From positions 22,647 to 86,646 of the forward strand of contig NZ_PQSR01000024.1 in NCBI RefSeq assembly GCF_002920635.1: DNA of 64,000 nucleotides, in the 5' to 3' direction. Shown one piece after another: positions 25,144 through 34,707 of this stretch (position 1 is the stretch's first letter; every line of letters begins with the position of its first letter). This DNA is from Streptomyces sp. Ru72. GTDB lineage: Bacteria; Actinomycetota; Actinomycetes; Streptomycetales; Streptomycetaceae. Both the position numbers and the translations under genes were made by a program. The notes beneath the pieces were generated by a model. It saw nothing but the letters and a program-made list of their open reading frames with translations. It searched no databases and had not been told where the DNA came from.

Positions 25144-26550
25144 TCAGTGGCGTCCCGCGACCCGGTCGGCCAGTCGTGCCAGCCGTGACGACTCGATGCC
25201 GGGCGCCGTCCGTTCGCGCCGGTCCGCCGTGCGGTAGGTGGCGTACATGCCGTGCACGCCCAGCCAGCGCAGCGGTTCCGGCTCCCACTTGCGCACCCGG
25301 TGGTTCACCCACGGCAGCGCCGTCAGCTCCGTCGGGCCCGCCTGGCCCGAGTCCTGCTGGACGAGGTCGCGGAGCGTGCGGGCGGCGAGGTTCGTGGTGG
25401 CGACGCCCGAGCCGACGTAGCCGCCCGCCCAGCCGAGGCCGGTGGAGCGGTCCAGGGTGACCGTGGCGCACCAGTCGCGCGGCACCCCCAGCACCCCCGA
25501 CCACGCGTGGGTCACCCGGATCCCGGCCAGCGACGGGAAGAAGCGGACCAGGATGTCGTACAGCGCCTCGACGGTGTCGGGCTGGGTGCGGCCGTCGTTG
25601 TCCGTGCGGGAGCCGAAGCGGTACGGGACACCGCGGCCGCCGAGCGCGATCCTGCCGTCGGCGGTGCGCTGGGCGTACATGTACGCGTGCGCCATGTCGC
25701 CCAGCGTCTCGCGCCCCTCCCAGCCGATCCGCTCCCACTGCGCTTCGGTGAGCGGCTCGGTCGCGATCATGGAGGAGTTCATCGGGAGCCAGGTGCGCCG
25801 CTGGCCCTTCAGGGAGGCGGTGAAGCCCTCCGTGCAGCGCAGGACGTACGGTGCGCGGACCGTGCCGTAGGGCGTCACGGCGTGCTTCGGGCGTATCTCG
25901 GTGACCGGCGTGTGCTCGTGGATCGTCACACCGAGCGCCTCGACGGCCGCCGCGAGACCCTTGACCAGCTTCACCGGGTGCAGCCGCGCCCCGTGCGGGG
26001 TCCAGGTCGAGCCGACCGCGTCCGCGACCCTGATCCGCTCGGCTGTCCGCCGGGCGCCGTACAGCTCGCGGTCCTTCTCGCCGTACGACAACTCCTGCTC
26101 GTGGAACGCCTTGAGCCGGGCCAGCTGCGCGGGCGTGTACGCCACCTCCAGGACGCCGCCGGCGTGCACGTCCGCGTCGATGCCCTCCTCCTCGGTGACG
26201 CGGACGACCTCGGCGACGGTGTCGTTCATCGCCCTCTGCAGGCGTACGGCGGCCTCGTGGCCGTGCAGCCGCGCGTACCGGTCGCGGCCCGCGATGCCGT
26301 TGTAGAGCCAGCCGCCGTTGCGGCCGGAGGCGCCGTAGCCGCAGAACCTCTGCTCCAGGACCGTGATCCGCAGGAAGGGCGCCGCCTTCTTCAGGTAGTA
26401 GGCGGTCCACAGGCCGGTGTAGCCACCGCCGACGATCACCACATCGGCGGTCGCGTCCCCGGCGAGGGGCTCCCGGGGCTCGGGGAGGCCGTCGTCGGCG
26501 TACCAGAAGGAGACGCCGCCGTTGACGACGCTGTTCACCGCACTGTTCAT
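25144..26550 (-). CDS. FAD-dependent oxidoreductase (DAO family, putrescine-oxidase-like)
   Basis: A 468-aa amine/amino-acid oxidase of the DAO superfamily. The dinucleotide-binding motif VVIVGGGYTGLWTAYYLKK starts near residue 37, followed by E-Q-R and YGASGRNGGW, typical of gamma-glutamylputrescine oxidases and related enzymes. The C-terminal FAD contact is WAGGYVGSGVATTNLAAR. The ATG at 26550 fits a near-leaderless pattern (TAGCGT 8 nt upstream). The next gene upstream, a rhomboid-like protein, ends 11 bp before its start on the same strand, so they may share a transcript. The amine substrate is not known. Confidence 0.86.
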   Translation of the reverse strand: MNSAVNSVVNGGVSFWYADDGLPEPREPLAGDATADVVIVGGGYTGLWTAYYLKKAAPFLRITVLEQRFCGYGASGRNGGWLYNGIAGRDRYARLHGHEAAVRLQRAMNDTVAEVVRVTEEEGIDADVHAGGVLEVAYTPAQLARLKAFHEQELSYGEKDRELYGARRTAERIRVADAVGSTWTPHGARLHPVKLVKGLAAAVEALGVTIHEHTPVTEIRPKHAVTPYGTVRAPYVLRCTEGFTASLKGQRRTWLPMNSSMIATEPLTEAQWERIGWEGRETLGDMAHAYMYAQRTADGRIALGGRGVPYRFGSRTDNDGRTQPDTVEALYDILVRFFPSLAGIRVTHAWSGVLGVPRDWCATVTLDRSTGLGWAGGYVGSGVATTNLAARTLRDLVQQDSGQAGPTELTALPWVNHRVRKWEPEPLRWLGVHGMYATYRTADRRERTAPGIESSRLARLADRVAGRH

Positions 26551-26561
26551 GAAGCCGGACG

Positions 26562-27227
26562 CTAACCCCTCAGAGCGACCAGTGTCTCCTTCGGATTCCA
26601 TGGTTTTCCGCAGCCTCGGGTCAGCGGATAACAGGCCAGACCGATCAGCACCGAGATGAAATGCCCGAAATCCGTGAACGTGGGAGTCGCGGTCAGGGGG
26701 AGGGCGTACACCAGGAGGACGACGGTCAGATACGCGTAGCTCCAGGGCGCCGCGAGCCGGTAGGTGAGCACGCCGACCACCCCGGCCAGCGCGTAACTCA
26801 CCCCGAAGTCGAGCGTGTTGACCGCCGAGTGCGGGGCCATCCCGTCCTTTATCGCCTGCAGCAGCGCGCCCTCGCTGACGAGCGTGGCGAGCACGTGCGC
26901 GGCGGCGCACACGGTCAGCCAGCGGGCGGTGCCCAGCCAGCGCTCCGCCTGCGCGTGGAAGACCGTGTAGAGCGCGGCGTACGGCAGCCAGTGCCCGCCG
27001 TCGATCCACATCGCGGAGGTGATGAACACGCGCAGCGGGTCCTGGGACAGCTGGTGGATGTTGGTGGACCGGTGCCGGAGGAAGCGCTCCTCGAAGTGCG
27101 GCGACATGTGGTGCAGCGCGATGGTGGTGAAGAACAGGATCAGCAGCCACACGTATGTCCCCGGGGCGCTGCGTATGTAGGCCGCCGCTGCCCCGAGGCC
27201 GCGCCGAATGCGCCTGACCCCGTCCAC
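26562..27227 (-). CDS. Rhomboid-like integral membrane protein
   Basis: A 221-aa protein with about six hydrophobic helices (VWLLILFFTTIALHH, WLPYAALYTVFHAQ, WLTVCAAAHVLATLV, FGVSYALAGVVGVLTY, YAYLTVVLLVYALPL, FGHFISVLIGLACYP). It resembles rhomboid-like proteins: a Ser in FGVSYA and a His in DFGHFIS sit where rhomboids have GxSG and the catalytic His, but the flanking Gly of GxSG is Tyr. Protease activity is therefore doubtful. The start (GTG 27227) has no clear ribosome binding site and lies only 22 bp from the divergent kinase start. Confidence 0.77.
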   Translation of the reverse strand: MDGVRRIRRGLGAAAAYIRSAPGTYVWLLILFFTTIALHHMSPHFEERFLRHRSTNIHQLSQDPLRVFITSAMWIDGGHWLPYAALYTVFHAQAERWLGTARWLTVCAAAHVLATLVSEGALLQAIKDGMAPHSAVNTLDFGVSYALAGVVGVLTYRLAAPWSYAYLTVVLLVYALPLTATPTFTDFGHFISVLIGLACYPLTRGCGKPWNPKETLVALRG

Positions 27228-27249
27228 ACAGGCCAGTATCGTCGGGAAG

Positions 27250-28128
27250 GTGATCGAGGTGCCTGGCGAGCTGGTCGCTTCTCAGGAGAAATTCAACCGG
27301 GAGGCGGGACGCGCTTTCGTCGCGGAGCTGCCCCGGCGGGTGGAGGAGTTCCTGGAGCGGTGGGGGCTGCGGGTGGAAGGGCCCGCGATGTACGGGGTGA
27401 CCGCGCTGGTGCTGCCGGTGACCCGCACCGACGGCACCTCGGCAGCGCTCAAGCTCCAGCTCCGGGACGACGAGAGCGAGGGCGAGCCCCTGGCACTGAG
27501 CGTCTGGGACGGGGAGGGCGCCGTACGCCTGCTGGAGCACGACGAGCCGACCTGCACGCTGTTGCTCGAACGGCTGGACGAGACCCGCTCACTGGCCGAT
27601 GTGCCCGACGCGCGTGAGGCGGTCCTCGTCATCGCGGAGCTGCTGGCCCGCCTCACCGCCGTCCCGGCCCCGGAGGCGATGCGCCGACTCGGCGACATCG
27701 CGCGGGCGATGCTGGAGCGGGTCCCCCGAGCGCTCGAGCGGATAGCGGAGCCGGCGGACCGCCGCCTGGTCGCGGACTGCGCGGCCGCCCTGGGCGAGGT
27801 CGCTTCCGAGCCGGGCGACCGCCTGCTGCACTGGGACCTGCACTACGACAACGTACTGGCCGCCGACCGCGCCCCCTGGCTGGCCATCGACCCCAAGCCG
27901 CTGGCCGGCGACCCCGGCTTCGACCTGCTCCCGGCGATCCACAACCGCTACGACCCCGAAGAGACCCGGTGGCGCTTCGACGCCCTGACGGACGCGCTGG
28001 GCCTGGACCGGGAGCGGGCGCGGGCCTGGACGCTGGGCCGGGTGCTGCAGAACTGCCTGTGGGAGATCGGGGACGGCAGGCCGCTGGAGGCGGTCCAGTT
28101 GGAGATCGCCCGCACACTGCGCGGCTGA
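27250..28128 (+). CDS. Aminoglycoside phosphotransferase family protein, APH(6)/streptomycin 6-kinase-like
   Basis: A 292-aa kinase of the APH fold. The catalytic loop is LLHWDLHYDNVLAA (HxDxxxxN) and the metal-binding segment is LAIDPKPLAGDPGFDLLP. The N-terminal pattern VPGELVAS and ALKLQLRDDE resembles streptomycin 6-phosphotransferases. Being chromosomal and far from any aminoglycoside cluster, its true substrate could be a small hydroxylated metabolite. GTG 27250 is chosen because TATCGT lies 7 nt upstream (leaderless pattern). GTG 27259 and ATG 27208 are alternatives. Confidence 0.83.
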   Translation: MIEVPGELVASQEKFNREAGRAFVAELPRRVEEFLERWGLRVEGPAMYGVTALVLPVTRTDGTSAALKLQLRDDESEGEPLALSVWDGEGAVRLLEHDEPTCTLLLERLDETRSLADVPDAREAVLVIAELLARLTAVPAPEAMRRLGDIARAMLERVPRALERIAEPADRRLVADCAAALGEVASEPGDRLLHWDLHYDNVLAADRAPWLAIDPKPLAGDPGFDLLPAIHNRYDPEETRWRFDALTDALGLDRERARAWTLGRVLQNCLWEIGDGRPLEAVQLEIARTLRG

Positions 28129-28217
28129 ACCTCCGCCCGAGGACAGGGCGGGCCGAGACACGCCCCCGTATGGACGATCCGGCTTTCAACGGCTTATCCG
28201 GTCATAGCGTACCGAAT

Positions 28218-29282
28218 ATGACGAAACGCCATCTCGCCTATCTCGCGTGTGCCGCAGCGCTCGTCGCGTCGGGGTGCGGCGCCACCGCCGACTCCCTCCC
28301 CGCGACGCCCGGCACCCGCACGGTGCGTCCGGGTGACTCGATCCAGAAGGCGGTGGACGCCGCCAAACCGGGAGACACCATCCTCCTCGCCGCCGGCACC
28401 TACCGGGAGAGCGTTCGGGTGACCACCTCCGGGCTGACCCTGCGCGGCATGGGCCGCAACACCGTCATCGCACCGGCCGACAAAGCGGCCTCGAACGCCT
28501 GCGCGAAGGCCGGCAACGGGATCTGCGTCGAGGGGACGCAGGGGCACCCCGTCACGGACACCACCATCGCCTCCCTCGCGCTGACCGGCTTCTCCAAGAG
28601 CGGCCTGTGGTCGACGTGGACCGACCGGCTGACCGTCCGGCACGTGACCGCCGAGAAGAACAAGGTGTGGGGCATCGCGCAGGAACGCTCCACCCGGGGC
28701 GTGTTCCTGGACAACACCGCCCGCGACAACGGCGACGCGGGCCTGTTCCTCGCCAACACGGTCGTCTCCGAGGGCGGGGCCACGGACACCAAGGGCGCGG
28801 TGATCGCGCGCAACCATCTCCAGGGCAACCGGATCGGCGTGACCGTCCGCCGCCTGAGGGACCTCACCGTCATGAGCAACGACCTCACCGCCAACTGCGC
28901 GGGGGTCTTCGTCGTCGGGGACGAGAACACGCCGCGGGCCGGTGCCCTGACCGTGAGCGACAACGTCATCCGTCAGAACAACAAGTCCTGCCCGAAGACC
29001 ACCCGGCTGCCCGCCCTGCAGGGCTCCGGGATCGTCCTGACCGGTGCCGAGAGCACCCTGGTGACCCGGAACACGATCACGGACCACACGGGCAAGTCTC
29101 CGCTCTCCGGCGGCATCGTGCTCTTCAAGAGCATGGTGGGCGCCTCGAACGAACGCAACCAGATCACCGGCAACACGGTGCGGCGCAACGCCCCGGCGGA
29201 CCTCGTCAACGGGGAGACCGGCAAGGGCAACACCTTCCAGGGCAACACCTGCGGCGCCTCCAAGCCCGCGGGACTGTGCTGA
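28218..29282 (+). CDS. Secreted right-handed beta-helix lipoprotein (pectate-lyase-fold)
   Basis: A 354-aa lipoprotein: basic N-terminus, hydrophobic AYLACAAALVA and lipobox VASGC. After TVRPGDSIQKAVDAAKPGDT (the cap typical of NosD/pectin-lyase-like proteins) the chain has parallel beta-helix repeats, for example FLDNTARDNGDAGLFLANT and LVTRNTITDHTGKSPLSGG. No catalytic Asp cluster is evident, so it may be a structural or polysaccharide-binding protein. ATG 28218 has TAGCGT 7 nt upstream, a leaderless pattern. It precedes the spore-pigment methyltransferase by 31 bp on the same strand, which may make them one transcript. Confidence 0.82.
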   Translation: MTKRHLAYLACAAALVASGCGATADSLPATPGTRTVRPGDSIQKAVDAAKPGDTILLAAGTYRESVRVTTSGLTLRGMGRNTVIAPADKAASNACAKAGNGICVEGTQGHPVTDTTIASLALTGFSKSGLWSTWTDRLTVRHVTAEKNKVWGIAQERSTRGVFLDNTARDNGDAGLFLANTVVSEGGATDTKGAVIARNHLQGNRIGVTVRRLRDLTVMSNDLTANCAGVFVVGDENTPRAGALTVSDNVIRQNNKSCPKTTRLPALQGSGIVLTGAESTLVTRNTITDHTGKSPLSGGIVLFKSMVGASNERNQITGNTVRRNAPADLVNGETGKGNTFQGNTCGASKPAGLC

Positions 29283-29313
29283 CGCCAGGCACCCCAGAGA
29301 GGAAAGGCAGCAC

Positions 29314-30342
29314 ATGACGACCGTAAGCCCTGCCCCGCCGCCCCCCATGCGCCTGCGGGAACTCGCGTTCGGGGCGGCGTGCGCCGCCGCCCTCCGCGCC
29401 GCCGCCCGCCTGGGCGTCGCCGACGCCCTCGGGGACGGCCCGATGGCCGTGGAGGACCTCGCGGCCGCGGTGAAGACCGAACCCCGGCCACTGCGGCGGC
29501 TGCTGCGGGCCCTGGCCTGCTACGGCGTCTTCGCCGAGCACGAGGACGGGACGTTCGCGCACACCGACATGTCCCGGCTGCTGCGCGAGGACGACCCGAA
29601 CAGCCTGCGCTACATCACCCTGTGGTGCACCGAGCCCTGGACGTGGAACGCGTGGCCGAAGCTGGACGAGGCGGTGCGCACCGGCCGGAACGTCGTCGAG
29701 GACCTGTACGGCAAGGAGTTCTTCACCTACCTCAACGAGGACGCCCCGGAGTCGGCCGACGTCTTCAACCGGGCCATGACGACCTCCAGCCGGCAGTCCG
29801 CGCGGGACGTCGCCGAACTCCTCGACCTGTCGGGGAGTTCCTCGGTCGCCGACATCGGCGGCGGCCAGGGGCATGTGGTGGCGAGCCTCCTGGAGAAGTA
29901 CCCGTCGATGCAGGGAACGCTGCTGGACCTGCCCCCCGTGGTGCGCAACGCCGACCCGCGGCTGCGGGAGGGCGGCGCCCTCGCCGACCGGGTGCGCATC
30001 GTGCCGGGCGACTGCCGCGAGGCCATCCCGGTCAAGGCCGACGTCTACATCATCAAGAACATCCTCGAGTGGGACGACGACTCGACCGCCCGGTGCCTGC
30101 GCAACGTCGTCACGGCGGGCGGCCCCGGGGCGCGGGTCGTGGTCATCGAGAACCTCGTGGACGACACGCCCTCGATGCGGTTCTCCACCGCCATGGACCT
30201 GCTGCTGCTCCTCAACGTGGGCGGGGCCAAGCACACCACGAAGAGCATGGTGGACCGGATCACCGCCGCGGGCCTGATGATCGACGACATCAGCCCGGTC
30301 AACCCCTACCTGCACGCGTTCGACTGCAGCGTCCCCCGGTGA
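29314..30342 (+). CDS. SAM-dependent O-methyltransferase of the spore-pigment cluster
   Basis: A 342-aa class I methyltransferase of the hydroxyindole/TcmN-TcmO-like type. The N-terminal winged-helix dimerisation part is followed by the SAM motif VADIGGGQGHV near residue 172, and then LLDLPPVV and the catalytic region NILEWDDD. ATG 29314 has AGAGAGGAAAG upstream. It converges on the pigment operon and shares a hairpin with it. The cluster in S. coelicolor, as I recall, has no such gene, while other spore-pigment clusters do; pigment methylation is therefore likely here but inferred. Its last codons fall inside a 17-bp tandem repeat. Confidence 0.85.
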   Translation: MTTVSPAPPPPMRLRELAFGAACAAALRAAARLGVADALGDGPMAVEDLAAAVKTEPRPLRRLLRALACYGVFAEHEDGTFAHTDMSRLLREDDPNSLRYITLWCTEPWTWNAWPKLDEAVRTGRNVVEDLYGKEFFTYLNEDAPESADVFNRAMTTSSRQSARDVAELLDLSGSSSVADIGGGQGHVVASLLEKYPSMQGTLLDLPPVVRNADPRLREGGALADRVRIVPGDCREAIPVKADVYIIKNILEWDDDSTARCLRNVVTAGGPGARVVVIENLVDDTPSMRFSTAMDLLLLLNVGGAKHTTKSMVDRITAAGLMIDDISPVNPYLHAFDCSVPR

Positions 30343-30394
30343 ACAGCGTCCCCCGGTGAACAGCGTTTCCCGGTGAACAACGTCCCCCACTGAA
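30327..30394. repeat. Four exact-length 17-bp tandem repeats at the 3' end of the methyltransferase gene
   Basis: Units CAGCGTCCCCCGGTGAA (30327-30343 and 30344-30360), CAGCGTTTCCCGGTGAA (30361-30377) and CAACGTCCCCCACTGAA (30378-30394). The first unit holds the stop codon TGA of the methyltransferase, so the tail of the coding region has been multiplied. Each copy carries an in-frame-like stop remnant. Confidence 0.95.
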
Positions 30395-30432
30395 CGTCGA
30401 CAGCCACCGGCCCGCCGGGCCGCCCCCACACG

Positions 30433-30479
30433 CCACCGGTCGCCGGGTCCGCGGTCCACGCGGGCCCGGCGACCGGTGG
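30433..30479. terminator. Bidirectional terminator between the methyltransferase and the pigment operon
   Basis: CCACCGGTCGCCGGG (30433-30447) and CCCGGCGACCGGTGG (30465-30479) form a perfect 15-bp stem with a 17-nt loop between convergent genes. Confidence 0.8.
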
Positions 30480-30516
30480 CCGTTCGGGTGATTCGGACGG
30501 TGGGGTCGGGGTCGGT

Positions 30517-30848
30517 TCAGCGAGCGGAGTCCCGCTCCCAGCGGTAGAAGCACTGCGCCATCGCGTCCTTCGGGAGCGCCAGGTGGCCGGGTCGTAGGCG
30601 CTGACGTACGCCGTGAGCCGCTCGCTGACGTCCCGGAAGGCCGGGTGCTGGGCCACCTTGGCGATGGCCGGGCCGGGCTCCTGCTCGGCCTCGATCAGGT
30701 GCATGTAGACGTCGCCGAACTGCCACAGGGTGCGCCGGGTGACCCCGACGAGGTGCGGCAGCTCTCCCCGGTCGGATTCCTCGAACACCTTGGCGATGTC
30801 AGGGGCCGATCCGGGGGCCATACGGGCGACGATCAGGGCCTGGTGCAT
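30517..30848 (-). CDS. TcmI-family polyketide cyclase (WhiE ORFVII type), frameshifted near the C-terminus
   Basis: Begins MHQALIVARMAPGSAPDIAK at ATG 30848 and continues through WQFGDVYMHLIEAEQ, the dimeric alpha-beta barrel of TcmI-type cyclases that close late rings. After YDPATWRS the expected tail PKDAMAQCFYRWERDSAR lies in the next frame, ending at 30517. The run of three C bases at 30572-30574 (minus strand) should be four. As written, the frame runs on another 80 residues to 30306 through the terminator and repeats. This is either a real one-base deletion or a sequencing error in a C run. Last gene of the seven-gene operon, 20 bp after the aromatase. Confidence 0.85.
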
Positions 30849-30868
30849 GAGCGTGTCCTCCGTCCGGT

Positions 30869-31607
<739 letters not shown>

Positions 31608-31677
31608 ACGGTGGGTCTCCTTTGCTCCAGGGCGGCCTCGCTGCGAGGCGCCGCTGTTCCGGTCGTTCACTCCCGGC

Positions 31678-32922
31678 TCACTCGGCCGCGCCGTGCCGCA
31701 GCACGAGCGCCGTGTTCGACCCCATGAGGCCCCGGCTGAGGACCAGCGCCGTGCGCGGCTCGGCGGCGCGGGCCCGGCCGGTCACCAGGTCGAGGTCGTG
31801 GCAGACGTCGAGGACGTTGGGGGTGGGCGGGATCAGGCCGTGCTCCATCGAGAGCACCGCCGACGCGACGTCCAGCACGGGCGCCGCGCAGTAGCCGCGG
31901 CCTATGCCCGTCTTGGGCGCCGTCACGGGTACCCGCCTGCCGTGCGCGCCCAGCGCGTCGGCGATCGCCAGCGCCTCGGCACGGTCCGCCTCCGGTACGC
32001 CGAGGGCGTCGGCGAACACCACGTCGATCTCCTCCGGGGCGCACTCGGCCTCCTCCAGCGCGCCGCGGATCGCCTGGACGAGCCCTTCCCGGGACCGCTC
32101 CCACTGTGAGGCGCCGGTGAACGTCGCCGCGTGCCCCGCCAGCACGGCCCGCACCCGTACGCCCCGCTCACGGGCCGAAATCTCGTCCTCCACGACGAGC
32201 ATGGCGCCGCCCTCCGCGGGCACGAACCCGCAGGCCCCCGAGGTGAAGGGGCGGTAGGCGCGCTCCGGGTCCTCGGCGGTGCTCAGCTCCTGGTAACCGA
32301 GCTGGCAGACCGCCGAGTACGGTGCGAGCGGCGCCTCGGTCGAGCCGGCCACGATCACATCGGTGCCCCGGTGCACGGCCCGCGCGGCGTGCGCGAGGGC
32401 GTCGAGGCCGCCGGCCTCGTCGGCCGCGACGACCGAACAGGGGCCCTTGAACCCGCGGCGGATGGAGATCTGACCGGTGCTGGCCGCGTAGAACCAGGCG
32501 ATGGACTGGTAGGGGCCGACGAAGCGGCTGCCCTTTCCCCACAGCTGCTGCAGCTCCCGCTGCCCGAACTCACCGCCGCCGGATCCGGCCGCGGTGACCA
32601 CGCCGAGGGAGAACGGCGAACCGTGCTCGTCGGCGCGGCCGATCCGGGCGTCGGCCAGGGCCAGGTCGGCCGCGGCCATCGCGAAGTGCGTGAACCGGTC
32701 GGTCTGCACGAGGAAGCGCTCCTCGACCACCGCCGCCGGGTCGAAGGCGCGGACCTCGCCGGCCACCTTCAGCGGCAGGTGCTCGCACCCCTCGCGGGTG
32801 ACCCGGTCCAGGACGCTGATGCCCTCCCGGGTGGACTTCCAGAAGGTGTCGGTACTCGTTCCGTTGGGCGCGACGACGCCGATTCCGGTGACGCCGGCGC
32901 GCCTGACGTGGGGTGCGCTCAT
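31678..32922 (-). CDS. Chain length factor, KS-beta (WhiE ORFIV type)
   Basis: A 414-aa ketosynthase-fold protein paired with KS-alpha. At the position of the catalytic Cys the sequence is VAADEAGG, with Glu169 instead of Cys (and instead of the Gln usual in many antibiotic chain-length factors). Otherwise the fold is complete, ending [14 protein letters not shown]. It sets chain length and helps start the chain by malonyl decarboxylation. Its ATG overlaps the KS-alpha stop by four bases, the tight coupling seen in nearly all type II PKS clusters. Confidence 0.93.
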   Translation of the reverse strand: MSAPHVRRAGVTGIGVVAPNGTSTDTFWKSTREGISVLDRVTREGCEHLPLKVAGEVRAFDPAAVVEERFLVQTDRFTHFAMAAADLALADARIGRADEHGSPFSLGVVTAAGSGGGEFGQRELQQLWGKGSRFVGPYQSIAWFYAASTGQISIRRGFKGPCSVVAADEAGGLDALAHAARAVHRGTDVIVAGSTEAPLAPYSAVCQLGYQELSTAEDPERAYRPFTSGACGFVPAEGGAMLVVEDEISARERGVRVRAVLAGHAATFTGASQWERSREGLVQAIRGALEEAECAPEEIDVVFADALGVPEADRAEALAIADALGAHGRRVPVTAPKTGIGRGYCAAPVLDVASAVLSMEHGLIPPTPNVLDVCHDLDLVTGRARAAEPRTALVLSRGLMGSNTALVLRHGAAE

Positions 32923-34187
32923 CGTGTCCTCTCCCTCTGCCGGGTCAGGATCACCGCGGACTGGAAGCCGCCGAACCCGCTGCCCACGGAGAGCACGCTG
33001 GTCAGCTCCCGCTCCCGGGCCACGCGCGGGACGTAGTCCAGGTCGCACTCCGGGTCGGGGGTCTCGTAGTTCGCGGTCGGCGGTACGACCTGGCGGTCCA
33101 GGGCCAGTACGCAGGCCACGACCTCGATCGCGCCGATCGCCCCGAGGGAGTGCCCCACCATGGACTTGATGGAGCTCATGGGCGTGTCGTAGGCGTGGTG
33201 GCCCAGGGCCCGCTTCACGGCGGCGGTCTCGTGGCGGTCGTTCTGCCGGGTGCCGGAGCCGTGCGCGTTGACGTAGTCGATGGCCGAGCCGTCGAGGCGG
33301 GCGTGGTCGAGCGCCGTCTCGATGGCGCGGGCCATCTCCAGGCCCTCGCTGGTCAGTCCGGTCATGTGGTAGGCGTTGCCGAAGGTGGCGTAGCCGCTGA
33401 GCTCGCAGTACACCCGCGCGCCGCGGGCCCGGGCGTGTTCCAGCTCCTCCAGGACGAGCACCGCGCCGCCCTCGCCCATGACGAACCCGTCACGGTTGTT
33501 GTCGAAGGGCCGTGAGGCGTGCGCGGGGTCGTCGTTGTTCGGGGACGTGGCCTTGATCGCGTCGAAGCAGGCCATGGTGATCGGGGAGATCGGCGAGTCG
33601 GAGGCTCCCGCGATGCAGACGTCGGCCCGGCCCTCCTCCACGGTGTGGAAGGCGTACCCCACCGCGTCGAGCCCCGAGGTGCAGCCCGTGGAGACGGTCT
33701 GCACCGGACCACAGGCGCCGAAACGTTCCGCCACCATCGAGGCCAGCGTGCTCGGCGAGAACGCCCGGTGCAGGTGCGCACCCGCCTCCCGGTGATCCAC
33801 GTCCCAGCGCTGCCCGCGATGGCTGACCAGGACGTAGTCGTGCTCCAGCCGGGTGGTTCCGCCCACCGCGGTCCCCAGGGACACCCCGACCCGCCAAGGG
33901 TTCTCCCGGGCAAGGTCGAGGCCGGCGTCCCGTACGGCCTCCTCACCGGCGACCAGGGCGAACTGGATGTACCGGTCGGCACGTTCGATCTGCTCCGGCC
34001 CCAGCCCGCAGGCCACCGGGTCGAAGTCGCACTCGGCGGCGATCCGCGAGCGCAGGCCGGTCGGGTCGAAGAAGGTGATGCCCCGCGTCGCGGTACGGCC
34101 GTTGGCGAGCAGATCCCAGAACGCCGGGACGCCGATGCCGCCCGGTGCCACGACGCCTATGCCGGTGACCGCCACGCGCCGGGTCAT
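32919..34187 (-). CDS. Beta-ketoacyl synthase alpha subunit (WhiE ORFIII type)
   Basis: A 422-aa KS-alpha. The active-site Cys169 is in [12 protein letters not shown], with His309 in NAHGSGT, Lys341 in [10 protein letters not shown] and His346. It condenses malonyl units on the ACP to build the polyketide chain for the grey spore pigment. Start ATG 34187 overlaps the cupin stop by four bases (ATGA), and its own stop overlaps the CLF start. Confidence 0.95.
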   Translation of the reverse strand: MTRRVAVTGIGVVAPGGIGVPAFWDLLANGRTATRGITFFDPTGLRSRIAAECDFDPVACGLGPEQIERADRYIQFALVAGEEAVRDAGLDLARENPWRVGVSLGTAVGGTTRLEHDYVLVSHRGQRWDVDHREAGAHLHRAFSPSTLASMVAERFGACGPVQTVSTGCTSGLDAVGYAFHTVEEGRADVCIAGASDSPISPITMACFDAIKATSPNNDDPAHASRPFDNNRDGFVMGEGGAVLVLEELEHARARGARVYCELSGYATFGNAYHMTGLTSEGLEMARAIETALDHARLDGSAIDYVNAHGSGTRQNDRHETAAVKRALGHHAYDTPMSSIKSMVGHSLGAIGAIEVVACVLALDRQVVPPTANYETPDPECDLDYVPRVARERELTSVLSVGSGFGGFQSAVILTRQRERTR

Positions 34188-34645
34188 GAACGGACCTGAC
34201 CTCGGTCGGCCGGCCGGGCACCGCCCGCCCCGGCTCCTTCCGCGGCGACCGCGACGGCTTCCGTCTCCTCGGTGTCGACGTGGCCGAGCTGCGGGGTCGG
34301 GGCGAGGGGGCCCAGATGGAAGACGAGACGCGCCTCCTCGTCGCCCACGTTGCGGAAGCGGTGCCGCATATAGGCGGGGATCATCAGACCCTGCTCGGGC
34401 CGCAACGCCTGCGGCTCGCCGTCCAGGTCCACCTCGAGCCGGCCACAGAGGACGTAGACGAACTCCTCGGAGTAAGGGTGGTAGTGCTCACCGATCCGAT
34501 CCCCCGGCTGCACGATGGCCACACCCATGAAACCGCTGGTGGAGCCGACCGTGGCCGGGGTGAGCATGGCGCGCAGATCGCCGCCGCGCCGGGTGTTGGG
34601 CTCGATCTCGCCGAGCTCCACGATTCTGGGACGGGGTTTGGTCAC
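34184..34645 (-). CDS. Cupin-fold protein of the spore-pigment operon (WhiE ORFII type)
   Basis: A 153-aa single cupin domain. Motif 1 reads [17 protein letters not shown] (H-x-H and Glu) and motif 2 [18 protein letters not shown] with a His, so metal binding is likely. The C-terminus is a short acidic, Ala/Gly-rich tail. Starts at GTG 34645 ([13 protein letters not shown]). WhiE ORFII homologues are present in all spore-pigment clusters; its exact chemical step is not settled. Confidence 0.9.
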   Translation of the reverse strand: MTKPRPRIVELGEIEPNTRRGGDLRAMLTPATVGSTSGFMGVAIVQPGDRIGEHYHPYSEEFVYVLCGRLEVDLDGEPQALRPEQGLMIPAYMRHRFRNVGDEEARLVFHLGPLAPTPQLGHVDTEETEAVAVAAEGAGAGGARPADRGQVRS

Positions 34646-34707
34646 GTCGTTCCTCCGATGTGTGCTGCGTCTGCAGGGGGCGGGGCCACCACGGCCCTGG
34701 ATGCCGG

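Noticed and set aside
30306..30516. An 80-residue C-terminal extension on the TcmI-type cyclase
   Set aside because: It results from the one-base shift, runs through the terminator and the 17-bp repeats and has no family counterpart.
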